From: Woeseiaceae bacterium
Lineage (GTDB): Bacteria; Pseudomonadota; Gammaproteobacteria; Steroidobacterales; Woeseiaceae
Assembly (NCBI GenBank): GCA_022866645.1
Contig: JALHUQ010000094.1
Coordinates: 1 to 31,457 of the forward strand
Direction: 5' to 3'
Length of the DNA stretch: 31,457 nucleotides
The notes beneath the pieces are model-generated. The model searched no databases, was not told the DNA's origin, and saw nothing but the letters and a program-made list of their open reading frames with translations. A program made the translations under genes and the position numbers. Of the stretch, positions 22,790 to 31,457 are shown piece by piece (within the stretch, counting starts at the first letter, position 1; each line of letters begins with the position of its first letter).

Positions 22790-24711
22790 TTCCCGAGATT
22801 GGTCACTTCGCACTGATCCTGGCCCTGGCGCTTGCCCTTTGTCAGGGCGTGCTGCCATTGATTGGTGCACATCGAAACGATACGGCGATGATGTCGGTTG
22901 CTCGAACCGCCGCGTTTGGTCAGCTCCTGTTCGTTGCGATATCGTTTGGGTGTCTCATCTGGGCTTTCACGCACGATGATTTCTCTGTGCTGTATGTCGC
23001 CAACCACTCGCAGCTGTCCTTGCCAGCAATGTACAAAGTATCGGCGACCTGGAGCGCGCACGAAGGCTCGTTGCTGATGTGGATACTGATACTTGCCACC
23101 TGGACGTCAGCCGTCGCCAGGTTTAATACCGGCGTTCCGGAAAAACTGATTGCGCGGGTGATCGGTATTTTGGGATTGCTCTCTGTCGGTTTCCTGCTGT
23201 TCGCATTGCTGACATCGAATCCCTTCGAACGTCTGATACCGGCGGCGCTGGACGGGGCAGACCTGAATCCTTTGTTGCAGGATCCCGGGCTCGCGATTCA
23301 TCCGCCAATACTGTACGTCGGATACGTCGGTTTTTCGGTGGCCTTTGCCTTCGCGATTGCCGCCATGATCAGCGGCGATCTTGATCAGAATTGGGCTCGC
23401 TGGACAAAACCCTGGACCTTGGTCGCCTGGTCCTTCCTTACCGTTGGCATCGCGCTCGGTAGCTGGTGGGCGTACTACGAACTGGGCTGGGGTGGCTGGT
23501 GGTTTTGGGACCCGGTCGAAAATGCCTCATTCATGCCCTGGCTGGTTGGTACCGCGTTAATTCACTCTTTGGCGGTGACTGAACGAAGAGGACTGTTCAA
23601 GAGCTGGACACTGCTACTTTCGATTACTGCATTTTCGCTCAGCCTTTTGGGCACCTTCCTGGTGCGCTCGGGAATCATTGTCTCGGTACACGCGTTTGCA
23701 ACAGATCCGACCCGCGGTTACTTCATACTCACGTTCCTCGCCATCGTTGTTCTGGGCGCACTCGCGCTCTACGCGTGGCGAGCGCCTGGACTCGATTCGA
23801 CCGTTGGTTTCAGCCCGCTGTCGCGCGAGACATTCCTGCTCCTGAATAACGTCCTGCTGGTAGTTGCGGCAACCTTGGTCCTGTTGGGAACTCTGGCGCC
23901 GCTGATCGTCGAAATGCTCAATGGCGGCAAGATCTCTATCGGCGCACCGTGGTTCAAAGTCGCGTTTATGGTGCCGATGATTCCACTGTTGCTTTTGCTT
24001 GGCCTTGGTATGCACACGGCGTGGCGACAACAAAGTAAGGAGCCCTGGATTAAATTACTGAGGCTGCCCGCGATTGTGGCGGTTCTCATTGGTGTTGTTT
24101 TGCCACTGCTGTTCTACGGGCGCGTCAGCTTGTTGTTGGTTGTCGGCTGCGGCGCCGCAGCCTGGATAATCATCACCTCATTAATACAACCGATACGGTC
24201 GTGGCGCCGGCAGGGTGGCGCGCCTGCGATTACCCGTTCGGCTCTGGGGATGTCGATAGCGCATCTGGGCATGGGCGTTTTCGTCATAGGTGTGACAATT
24301 ACATCCGCCTTTGGTATTGAGTCTGATCGCTCTATGCGGATCGGTGAGACGCTGGATGTTGCCGGACTGCAATTCGAGATGCGTGATTTGGACCTCGATG
24401 TTAAGGGGCCGAACTACACGGCAATAGAGGGCGTCGTTGAAGTGCGTCGCGACGGCGAATTCATCGCTACCGTGCGACCGCAAAAACGGCAATACCAGGT
24501 GCAAAAAAACTGGATGACCGAAGCGGGTATTCACCCCATGTGGAACAAGGATCTTTTTGTCGCACTGGGCGATCAGCTGGGTGACGGCGCGTGGAGCGTG
24601 CGGATTCAGTACAAGCCGATGATTCGATTGATCTGGCTAGGTGCGCTCATCATGGCTCTCGGCGGCGTGATTGCTGTCACCGACCGCCGCTATCGGAATT
24701 CAGCCTCATGA
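22786..24711 (+). CDS. ccmF: Cytochrome c heme lyase subunit CcmF
   Basis: A large polytopic membrane protein (641 residues), part of the heme ligation complex with CcmH/CcmI. The WWD motif WGGWWFWDPVENASFMPW (235-252) is intact. Expected segments such as HEGSLLMW and IHPPILYVGYVGFS are present, and the large periplasmic loop near the C-terminus is retained. Length is normal for the family. The ATG at 22786 overlaps the ccmE stop; the stop overlaps ccmG by four bases. Confidence 0.97.
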   Translation: MIPEIGHFALILALALALCQGVLPLIGAHRNDTAMMSVARTAAFGQLLFVAISFGCLIWAFTHDDFSVLYVANHSQLSLPAMYKVSATWSAHEGSLLMWILILATWTSAVARFNTGVPEKLIARVIGILGLLSVGFLLFALLTSNPFERLIPAALDGADLNPLLQDPGLAIHPPILYVGYVGFSVAFAFAIAAMISGDLDQNWARWTKPWTLVAWSFLTVGIALGSWWAYYELGWGGWWFWDPVENASFMPWLVGTALIHSLAVTERRGLFKSWTLLLSITAFSLSLLGTFLVRSGIIVSVHAFATDPTRGYFILTFLAIVVLGALALYAWRAPGLDSTVGFSPLSRETFLLLNNVLLVVAATLVLLGTLAPLIVEMLNGGKISIGAPWFKVAFMVPMIPLLLLLGLGMHTAWRQQSKEPWIKLLRLPAIVAVLIGVVLPLLFYGRVSLLLVVGCGAAAWIIITSLIQPIRSWRRQGGAPAITRSALGMSIAHLGMGVFVIGVTITSAFGIESDRSMRIGETLDVAGLQFEMRDLDLDVKGPNYTAIEGVVEVRRDGEFIATVRPQKRQYQVQKNWMTEAGIHPMWNKDLFVALGDQLGDGAWSVRIQYKPMIRLIWLGALIMALGGVIAVTDRRYRNSAS

Positions 24712-25232
24712 ATCGATATCTATTGCCATTAGTCGCGGCGCTCATTCTCATTCCCATCATGATTCTGGGTTTGCGGAGTGATCCGTCTGAATTGCCGTCC
24801 CAATATCTCGGCAAGCCCGCTCCCGAATTCAATTTGCCGACGCTGAAAGACCCGACGCAATTCATAAGTACCGCGGATTTACGAGGGCAGGCCTCTCTGG
24901 TCAACATCTGGGCGACCTGGTGTGGAGGCTGTCGCGCCGAGCACCCATTCCTGATGACGTTATCGAAAGAACAGAATGTTCCGATCTACGCCATCAACTG
25001 GCGTGACAATCGTGAAGACGCCTTGAAGTGGCTCGCGCAGTTGGGTGATCCGTACGTGGCGTCGGGATTTGACGGTGATGGGCGTGTTGGAATCGACTGG
25101 GGTGCTTACGGAGCCCCGGAGACGTTTTTGTTGAATGCAGAGGGTTATGTGGTTTATCGATTAACCGGCCCTCTTAATCGTGCGCTGTGGGAGCAGGAGT
25201 TCGTGCCGCGCCTGGCGGAGCTCGCGAAATGA
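24708..25232 (+). CDS. ccmG: Thiol:disulfide interchange protein CcmG (DsbE), CGGC active site
   Basis: A periplasmic membrane-anchored thioredoxin-like protein, 174 residues, which reduces apocytochrome c or CcmH. One N-terminal helix (LLPLVAALILIPIMILGL) precedes the fold. The active site is WCGGC (C72, C75) inside NIWATWCGGCRAEHP; in E. coli the motif is WCPTC. The family signature YGAPETFLLNAEG is present. The ATG at 24708 overlaps the ccmF stop by four bases, so the upstream in-frame extension to 24591 is spurious. Confidence 0.93.
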   Translation: MNRYLLPLVAALILIPIMILGLRSDPSELPSQYLGKPAPEFNLPTLKDPTQFISTADLRGQASLVNIWATWCGGCRAEHPFLMTLSKEQNVPIYAINWRDNREDALKWLAQLGDPYVASGFDGDGRVGIDWGAYGAPETFLLNAEGYVVYRLTGPLNRALWEQEFVPRLAELAK

Positions 25233-25651
25233 TGAATCGTTTGATGCTGGTATTGGTGTCCGTGCTGTTTGCGGTCTCGGCCTCTGCCATCGATTCGGGA
25301 AAGGCGTTTGATGATCCGGCCATGCAGGCCCGCTATGACCGCCTGATCGCAGAAGTGCGCTGTGTGACTTGTCAGAATCAGAATATCAAAGACTCAAACG
25401 CTTTTATTGCCGCCGACTTGCGGCGAGAAATTCGACGGCTGATGGGCGAGGGTAAATCCGACACAGAAATCGCGGATTTCCTGGTAACACGCTACGGTGA
25501 TTTCGTCCTTTACAAACCGCGCTACACGGGTAAGACGCTGGCGTTATGGGTTGCTCCTTTCCTGCTCGTACTGTTCGGCGGCTTTGGTATTTTCCGGGTC
25601 GTGCGCCATCGCATGACACTCCCGATTGAGGATGAAGGGCGAACGCAATGA
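25229..25651 (+). CDS. ccmH: Cytochrome c maturation protein CcmH
   Basis: A 140-residue membrane-anchored thiol protein. A signal peptide (LMLVLVSVLFAVSASA) is followed by a periplasmic domain with VRCVTCQNQNI (C45, C48), the RC-x2-C motif that handles the apocytochrome cysteines. A C-terminal helix is LALWVAPFLLVLFGGFGIF. It is of the short CcmH (Pseudomonas-like) type, with CcmI encoded separately. ATG at 25229 or the adjacent ATG at 25232 may be used. It overlaps ccmI by four bases. Confidence 0.95.
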   Translation: MMNRLMLVLVSVLFAVSASAIDSGKAFDDPAMQARYDRLIAEVRCVTCQNQNIKDSNAFIAADLRREIRRLMGEGKSDTEIADFLVTRYGDFVLYKPRYTGKTLALWVAPFLLVLFGGFGIFRVVRHRMTLPIEDEGRTQ

Positions 25652-26643
25652 CGCTATGGATAGCGCTGGCTTTACTCTGCTTGCTGGCCCTCGCGTTTGT
25701 CGTCTGGCCCTTGTATCGAAGCTCAGGCCGTCTGACGCCGATACTGGCGACGGTCATCGTGCTGACTGTCGGAATTTCGACAGCACTTTACTATCAAATT
25801 GGCCGCCCGGATGTTCCGTCGGGGGCTGGTTCGATACACGAGGCCGACGATATGGTGTCCGCGCTGGCCGCGCGACTCAAGGACAATCCCGACGACCTGG
25901 ACGGCTGGATGACGCTGGGTCGTTCGTATCAGTCCATGCAGCAGTACGACGAAGCCGTTGCCGCCTTTGAAACGGCATTTGAGCTGGCACACGGAGAAAA
26001 CGCCGACACCATGGTCGCGCTTGCGATTGCGCTGATGGGGCAACAGGGTGGGCAGTTATCAGAGCGTAGCTCGGCGCTGTTTGAGAATGCGCTGGCGCTG
26101 GAACCGAGTAACGCCAATGCGCTTTTCTATTCCGGCGGTGCTGCTGCTCAGCGTGGCGATACGGCATTGGCCGCCGATCGCTGGGAAGCCCTTTTGGGCA
26201 TGGGTGCCCCTCCGGAGATTCAAGAGTTGCTGCAGCGCAGGATCAATGAATGGCGCGGCGTTCCAGTCGCGACGATTGAATCGCCTGCTTTGAGCAGTGG
26301 CGCGATTGTTTCCATTAACCTGACGCTGTCCGCTGTGGCGCGCGCGGCGATGCCTGCCGATGCAACCGTCTATGTCATTGCCCGCGACCCGGCTCAGCCG
26401 TCACCACCCATCGCCGTGTCTCCGCGCAGGCTTTCGGACTTGCCGACGGTCGTCGAGTTGAGTGATGAGAACGCGATGGTGGCGGGACGACCGTTATCCG
26501 GATTCGCGGAGCTTGAGATCGTCGCCCGGGTGTCCATGTCCGGCAGCCCGATGGCACAATCCGGCGATTGGTCGGGATCGTTGCGCGTCAGTGCCAACAG
26601 CGGGCAAACTGTCGATCTGGTCATCGACCAAAAAATCCCTTAA
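25648..26643 (+). CDS. ccmI: Cytochrome c maturation protein CcmI (TPR)
   Basis: A 331-residue apocytochrome c chaperone. Two N-terminal helices (about 2-18 and 28-50) with a loop between them precede a periplasmic TPR region, for example LDGWMTLGRSYQSMQQYDEAVAAFETAFEL. A C-terminal beta-rich domain (about 215-330) contains the CcmI-type segments TVYVIARDPAQPSPPIAV and VDLVIDQK. It holds unfolded apocytochrome for the CcmF/H lyase. It is the last ccm gene; the next gene begins 14 bases on. Confidence 0.92.
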   Translation: MTLWIALALLCLLALAFVVWPLYRSSGRLTPILATVIVLTVGISTALYYQIGRPDVPSGAGSIHEADDMVSALAARLKDNPDDLDGWMTLGRSYQSMQQYDEAVAAFETAFELAHGENADTMVALAIALMGQQGGQLSERSSALFENALALEPSNANALFYSGGAAAQRGDTALAADRWEALLGMGAPPEIQELLQRRINEWRGVPVATIESPALSSGAIVSINLTLSAVARAAMPADATVYVIARDPAQPSPPIAVSPRRLSDLPTVVELSDENAMVAGRPLSGFAELEIVARVSMSGSPMAQSGDWSGSLRVSANSGQTVDLVIDQKIP

Positions 26644-26657
26644 GTACGGAGCTCGAT

Positions 26658-27065
26658 ATGTCGGAGCCAGCAGAAGCGGCGAACATGTGCTTTGCCTGCG
26701 GAATAGAAAATCCGATTGGGCTCAAGATCAGGTTTACTGTTGACGGCAATACCTGCACTGGAGAATTCACCGGAACCGAGAATCACGTTGGCTGGAACGA
26801 CACAGTGCATGGCGGCATAATCTATTCGGCTCTGGATGACGTAACAGCAAACGTTCTTTATCGGCAAGGCCGAAAGGCGCACACAGCAAAGTGCGAGATT
26901 CGCTATCGCAAACCGCTGTTTGTCGGCGAGACGGTCGCGTTAAAGGGCTGGATAGAGAAGGAACGAGGACGCCTGATTGTGTTGAAAGGCGAAGCCCGCC
27001 GAGTTTCCGATGGCGTCGTCGTTGCTGACTGTGAAGCCAGTTTCATGGATTCAAAACAGGACTAA
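26658..27065 (+). CDS. PaaI-type hotdog-fold thioesterase
   Basis: A 135-residue cytoplasmic hotdog protein. The active-site region HGGIIYSALDDVTANVL has the HGG-x-x-x-x-x-x-D pattern of PaaI-like acyl-CoA thioesterases. The N-terminus MCFACGIENPIGLKIRF, with two Cys, is common in one PaaI subgroup. The ATG at 26658 has GGAG upstream, which excludes the longer reading from 26568. It follows ccmI closely and ends two bases before the flavoprotein gene, so it is likely cotranscribed. The acyl substrate is unknown. Confidence 0.85.
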   Translation: MSEPAEAANMCFACGIENPIGLKIRFTVDGNTCTGEFTGTENHVGWNDTVHGGIIYSALDDVTANVLYRQGRKAHTAKCEIRYRKPLFVGETVALKGWIEKERGRLIVLKGEARRVSDGVVVADCEASFMDSKQD

Positions 27066-27067
27066 TA

Positions 27068-28033
27068 GTGGCATTACCCAAAGCTCTCGAAGGCAAACTT
27101 AGAGTTCCATTGATCGGCGCGCCTATGTTCATCGTGTCCGGCCCGGAGTTGGTTATTGCGCAATGTCAGGCTGGCATAGTCGGCTCATTTCCGGCGCTGA
27201 ACGCAAGACCCCAATCAATGCTCGGCGAGTGGATCGCACAGATCAAGGATGCGTTGGCCGAGTATGCGGACGCGCACCCCGACGAGCCAGTCGCACCCTA
27301 CGCGGTCAATCAAATCGTACACGCCAGCAATCTTCGCTTGCGCGAGGACGTGGAGACCTGTGTCGAGCACGAGGTGCCGATAATCATAACGAGCTTGCGG
27401 CCGCCGGAAGACGTGGTCAAGGCAGTGCATTCCTACGGCGGTCTCGTCTTTCACGATGTCATCAGTTTGCGGCATGCGCGCAAGGCGATCAGTCAGGGCG
27501 TCGATGGGATAATTGCTGTCTGTGCCGGCGCCGGTGGGCACGCCGGACCCTTAAGTCCCTTCGCTCTCGTAAAGGAAATTCGTAAAGAATTCGACGGCGC
27601 GGTCATTCTGTCGGGCTGCATTACCAGTGGCAGCGATGTATTGGCAGCAAGGGCAATGGGTGCAGATCTCGCCTATAGCGGCACGCGATTCATTGCTAGT
27701 GACGAGGCCAATGCGGTTCCGGAATATAAAGAAATGATCGTGCAAAGTGCGTCGTCGGATATTGTGTATTCGTCATTGTTTACCGGCATCCACGGCAGTT
27801 ATCTTAAAGGCAGTATTTTGAATGCGGGATTGGACCCTGAGAACTTGCCGGAAGGATCAAAAGCGCAGATGGATTTCGCCAAGGCCAACAAGTCTGATGC
27901 GAAGGCCTGGAAAAACATTTGGGGTGCTGGTCAGGGCGTTGGCGATATAAACGATATTCTTCCGGCGCGTGAAATCGTGTTGAGAATCGAGCGAGAGTAT
28001 AAAGATGCTCTGGCACGGTTGAACGCAGCGTAA
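27068..28033 (+). CDS. Nitronate monooxygenase-like flavoprotein
   Basis: A 321-residue TIM-barrel FMN protein of the 2-nitropropane dioxygenase/NMO family. Typical blocks are LIGAPMFIVSGPELV at the start, VCAGAGGHAGPLSPFALVKEI in the middle (flavin phosphate and catalytic His region) and ARAMGADLAYSGTRFIASDEA. These enzymes oxidise nitronates or, in related branches, act as enoyl reductases, so the true substrate is open. The start is GTG at 27068, two bases after the thioesterase stop. Its stop overlaps the crcB ATG (TAATG). Confidence 0.88.
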   Translation: MALPKALEGKLRVPLIGAPMFIVSGPELVIAQCQAGIVGSFPALNARPQSMLGEWIAQIKDALAEYADAHPDEPVAPYAVNQIVHASNLRLREDVETCVEHEVPIIITSLRPPEDVVKAVHSYGGLVFHDVISLRHARKAISQGVDGIIAVCAGAGGHAGPLSPFALVKEIRKEFDGAVILSGCITSGSDVLAARAMGADLAYSGTRFIASDEANAVPEYKEMIVQSASSDIVYSSLFTGIHGSYLKGSILNAGLDPENLPEGSKAQMDFAKANKSDAKAWKNIWGAGQGVGDINDILPAREIVLRIEREYKDALARLNAA

Positions 28034-28449
28034 TGGGATTGGTCGCTTATTCGTATTTATTCGTCGCCGTCGGTGGCGCATTCGGCGCAATGGCGCGATT
28101 TGGACTCAACGTATTACTGCAACGTGATGTCGAGTTCCCGTGGGGAACGCTGACGGCGAATCTGCTCGGTTGTCTGGTGATCGGTGTTGTCGCGCAGCTT
28201 ATTTCGAGTACCGCCTGGTTCAATGCTTCGGGTCTTATACCTGACCAATACCGACTGCTGTTCGCGGTCGGCTTTTGTGGCAGTTTTACGACGCTGTCGT
28301 CGCTGGTTCTGGAAATGAATACGATGATTCAGAAGAACGAGATCTTCTATTCGTTTTCGTACTTCGTAGCAACGCTGCTTGGTGGCTTCGCATGCTTCTA
28401 TATCGGAATTCTGTGCGTCCGTATGTTGATGCCACTGCAGAGTAGCTAG
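28033..28449 (+). CDS. crcB: CrcB/Fluc-type fluoride channel, variant pore motif
   Basis: A 138-residue protein with four membrane helices; Fluc proteins export fluoride as antiparallel dimers. GGAFGAMARF, WGTLTANLLGC and GFCGSFTTLSS are in the expected places. The usual G-x-T-T-F-S-T-F stretch, which supplies the pore Phe box residues, reads S-F-T-T-L-S-S-L here, so both Phe positions are Leu. The ATG at 28033 overlaps the previous stop. Being inside an operon, it has no fluoride riboswitch of its own. Its stop abuts the stop of the convergent decarboxylase gene. Confidence 0.9.
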   Translation: MGLVAYSYLFVAVGGAFGAMARFGLNVLLQRDVEFPWGTLTANLLGCLVIGVVAQLISSTAWFNASGLIPDQYRLLFAVGFCGSFTTLSSLVLEMNTMIQKNEIFYSFSYFVATLLGGFACFYIGILCVRMLMPLQSS

Positions 28450-29787
<1,338 letters not shown>

Positions 29788-29818
29788 CACAAGTCCGCGT
29801 TCAGGTTAACATACCGGC

Positions 29819-31048
29819 ATGAATTTGATCGCCCTGGCAGTGCCATTCTTCTTATTCGCGCTATTGGTGGAGTTCCTGATCGACCGATGGCGAGGGACCG
29901 GATATTACCGTGGCAATGATGCGATAAACAGTCTCAGTGCCGGCATCCTTAGCGAGTCGACAGGTTATTTCACCAAGTTTCTGCAATACACGATCTGGGG
30001 TTTGGTGCTCAGCAATTTTGCGCTCCTGGATATCCAGCGCAGCTGGTTCAACGCCTCGATGGAAGGCGTTTTTCTGTGGGTGCTCGCAGCGGTGCTATGG
30101 GATTTTTGCTATTACTGGAATCACCGTTTTGGTCACGAGATTTCGATACTCTGGGCCGCGCATGCGGTTCATCATCAAAGTGAGGATTACAACCTTTCAA
30201 CCGCACTTCGACAGACGAGCAGCAGCTTTTTTTTCAGCTGGATATTCTATTTGCCGCTGTTCCTGATCGGCTTTCCCGCTGACGTACTGATTACCGTAGC
30301 TGCGGTGAATCTTATCTATCAGTTCTGGGTGCACACGCAGCAGATTCGGCGCCTCGGAATGCTCGATCGGATTTTCGTTACGCCGTCCAATCACCGCGTG
30401 CACCACGCGCAAAATGAGCGCTATATCGACAAGAATTACGGCGGCATTTTTGTCTTGTGGGATCGACTGTTCGGAACTTTCACCGAGGAGTCCGACGATG
30501 AGCCGGTGGTTTTCGGTGTTCGTAAACCGTTGGCAAACTGGAATCCATTCTGGGCCAATTTTCAGGTCTACGACTATCTGCTTTTCGACGCCCGGAATAC
30601 TCGTCGTTGGAGAGACAAGATTGGTATCTGGTTTCGGCGTACAGGTTGGCGCCCGGACGATGTAGCGGCGCAGTTTCCCAAACGTCCTGTTAATCTCGAC
30701 GAGTTTAAGAAGTTCGACCCAAAACTATCCAACAGCAGACGTCGCTACGTGCTGGCACAGTTTTTCGTCGCCTTAATGACCGCGTTATTCATCGCAGATG
30801 CATTCGCGACGAAGGGGGCGGGAGTCGTGCTTGTGCCGTGCCTGTTACTATGGACGAACTTGTATACGCTCGGTCTGTTGAATGAAGATCGGCTGTACGC
30901 GGCACGATTTGAGTTACTAAGACTGTTTGTCATCGTGCCAATTGGCCTTTATGCGATCGACCCTGCGTTGATCGCGGTAACGCTATCGAGCGGTCTTTTT
31001 GTTGCAACTTACATATTGGTATCTGCGCTATGGCTGAGAAAAAACTAG
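29819..31048 (+). CDS. Sterol desaturase/fatty acid hydroxylase family protein (AGMO-like)
   Basis: A 409-residue integral membrane di-iron oxygenase. The histidine boxes are complete: HRFGH (102-106), HAVHH (115-119), an intermediate His in WVHTQ (H172) and NHRVHH (192-196). N-terminal and C-terminal hydrophobic segments surround them, and an extra three-helix region after residue 290 matches the longer AGMO-like members. Known relatives oxidise alkyl-ether lipids, sterols or fatty acyl chains, so a lipid substrate is likely but unidentified. The ATG at 29819 is used. The next gene starts inside its last 19 bases. Confidence 0.9.
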   Translation: MNLIALAVPFFLFALLVEFLIDRWRGTGYYRGNDAINSLSAGILSESTGYFTKFLQYTIWGLVLSNFALLDIQRSWFNASMEGVFLWVLAAVLWDFCYYWNHRFGHEISILWAAHAVHHQSEDYNLSTALRQTSSSFFFSWIFYLPLFLIGFPADVLITVAAVNLIYQFWVHTQQIRRLGMLDRIFVTPSNHRVHHAQNERYIDKNYGGIFVLWDRLFGTFTEESDDEPVVFGVRKPLANWNPFWANFQVYDYLLFDARNTRRWRDKIGIWFRRTGWRPDDVAAQFPKRPVNLDEFKKFDPKLSNSRRRYVLAQFFVALMTALFIADAFATKGAGVVLVPCLLLWTNLYTLGLLNEDRLYAARFELLRLFVIVPIGLYAIDPALIAVTLSSGLFVATYILVSALWLRKN

Positions 31049-31425
31049 TTCGCACCGGGACAAAGTGGGAACCAATGGTTGGTTATTGCAGGGCGGTACG
31101 CGTCGGCGCGCACATTGCGGTGTCGGGTTCTGCACCGGTCGATGGCGACGGCGAATTGGTCGGACCTGGCGATGCGTATCTGCAGGCCAAACGTTGCATA
31201 GAGATAATCGCGGCAGCGCTTCAGGAGGCGGGTAGCGGCCTGAACGACGTTGTTCGTACGCGGATGTTTGTCACGGACATTTTGCGCTGGGAAGAGGTTG
31301 CGCTAGCGCACCAGGAAGCGTTTGCCGACATTACTCCAGCGACGACTATGGTCGAGGTGTCCCGGCTCATCGGTGACGGCATGCTCGTGGAAATCGAGGC
31401 GGACGCCATCGTCAATGAACAATAA
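31030..31425 (+). CDS. Rid-family (YjgF/YER057c/UK114) protein
   Basis: A 131-residue protein of the Rid superfamily. The fold blocks GAHIAVSGSAP, AYLQAKRCIEIIAAALQEAG, VVRTRMFVTD and MLVEIEADAIV are clear. RidA imine deaminases have an Arg in the P-x-R segment near the end of the sheet; here that region reads ITPATTMVEV, so the catalytic Arg seems absent and classical enamine/imine deaminase activity is doubtful. The ATG at 31030 overlaps the hydroxylase gene, which points to translational coupling. Confidence 0.9.
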   Translation: MAEKKLVRTGTKWEPMVGYCRAVRVGAHIAVSGSAPVDGDGELVGPGDAYLQAKRCIEIIAAALQEAGSGLNDVVRTRMFVTDILRWEEVALAHQEAFADITPATTMVEVSRLIGDGMLVEIEADAIVNEQ

Positions 31426-31431
31426 CGACGC

Positions 31432-31457
31432 ATGAGTCGTCGGGTTAATGTATCGGC
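31432..31457 (+). CDS. Possible start of the next gene, cut by the window edge
   Basis: ATG at 31432, seven bases after the Rid gene stop, opens a frame (MSRRVNVS) that runs off the window. Position and strand fit another operon member. Too short to identify. Confidence 0.25.

Noticed and set aside
28033..28449. Fluoride riboswitch for crcB
   Set aside because: The ATG overlaps the preceding stop, which leaves no leader for an aptamer.

Overview
The window looks like chromosomal DNA of a free-living, probably marine gammaproteobacterium with moderate GC content. The evidence is the gene order uvrC-pgsA-tRNA-Gly, rluE divergent from icd, and a complete System I cytochrome c maturation operon (ccmABCDEFGHI). 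The family repertoire (class II DAHP synthase, DUF5916/CBM9-like outer-membrane protein, Asp-box sialidase-like exported proteins, AGMO-like hydroxylase) would suit a Woeseiales or related lineage, but that placement is inference. Non-ATG starts are frequent.

Left part (1-9743). The window opens inside an exported Asp-box protein on the minus strand, which was found by reading the strand because it runs off the edge. It is followed by an ALDH7-family semialdehyde dehydrogenase (amaB-like, minus) and a class II DAHP synthase (plus). The DAHP synthase and the convergent rluE meet in a perfect 54-bp palindrome that supplies the rluE stop codon. rluE and icd diverge from a short shared spacer. 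icd then leads a tightly packed run: icd, a family 5 uracil-DNA glycosylase, uvrC and pgsA, followed by tRNA-Gly(GCC) with its own promoter and terminator. This couples a TCA enzyme, two DNA repair enzymes and phospholipid synthesis in one run.

Accessory segment (9744-15652). The E. coli-like array pgsA-glyW-cysT-leuZ is interrupted here. tRNA-Gly is separated from tRNA-Cys and tRNA-Leu by about 5.9 kb carrying four genes in alternating orientation: a GNAT-like protein, a small membrane protein, a DUF5916 outer-membrane barrel protein and an Asp-box lipoprotein with a CxCC motif. No integrase or transposase is visible.

Middle (15653-19821). tRNA-Cys(GCA) and tRNA-Leu(UAA) are followed by an MFS transporter, a small membrane-anchored protein, a zinc-ribbon miniprotein and thymidine kinase. 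Convergent to these is an ExeA-like AAA ATPase fused to an FHA domain.

Right part (20043-31457). The ccm operon has nine genes, most overlapping by 4 nt or less. CcmABCD export or handle heme, CcmE carries it covalently, CcmF/H/G/I perform thioreduction and heme ligation. The transcript seems to continue into a hotdog thioesterase, a nitronate monooxygenase-like flavoprotein and a CrcB-type fluoride channel. A group II PLP decarboxylase lies on the opposite strand, and an AGMO-like di-iron membrane hydroxylase plus a Rid-family protein end the window.

Most genes are ordinary housekeeping. The points worth a second look are the split tRNA array, the 54-bp palindrome, and family-atypical key residues in Icd, CcmC, CcmG and CrcB. 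I did not see a CRISPR array, prophage, toxin-antitoxin pair or obvious new defence system.
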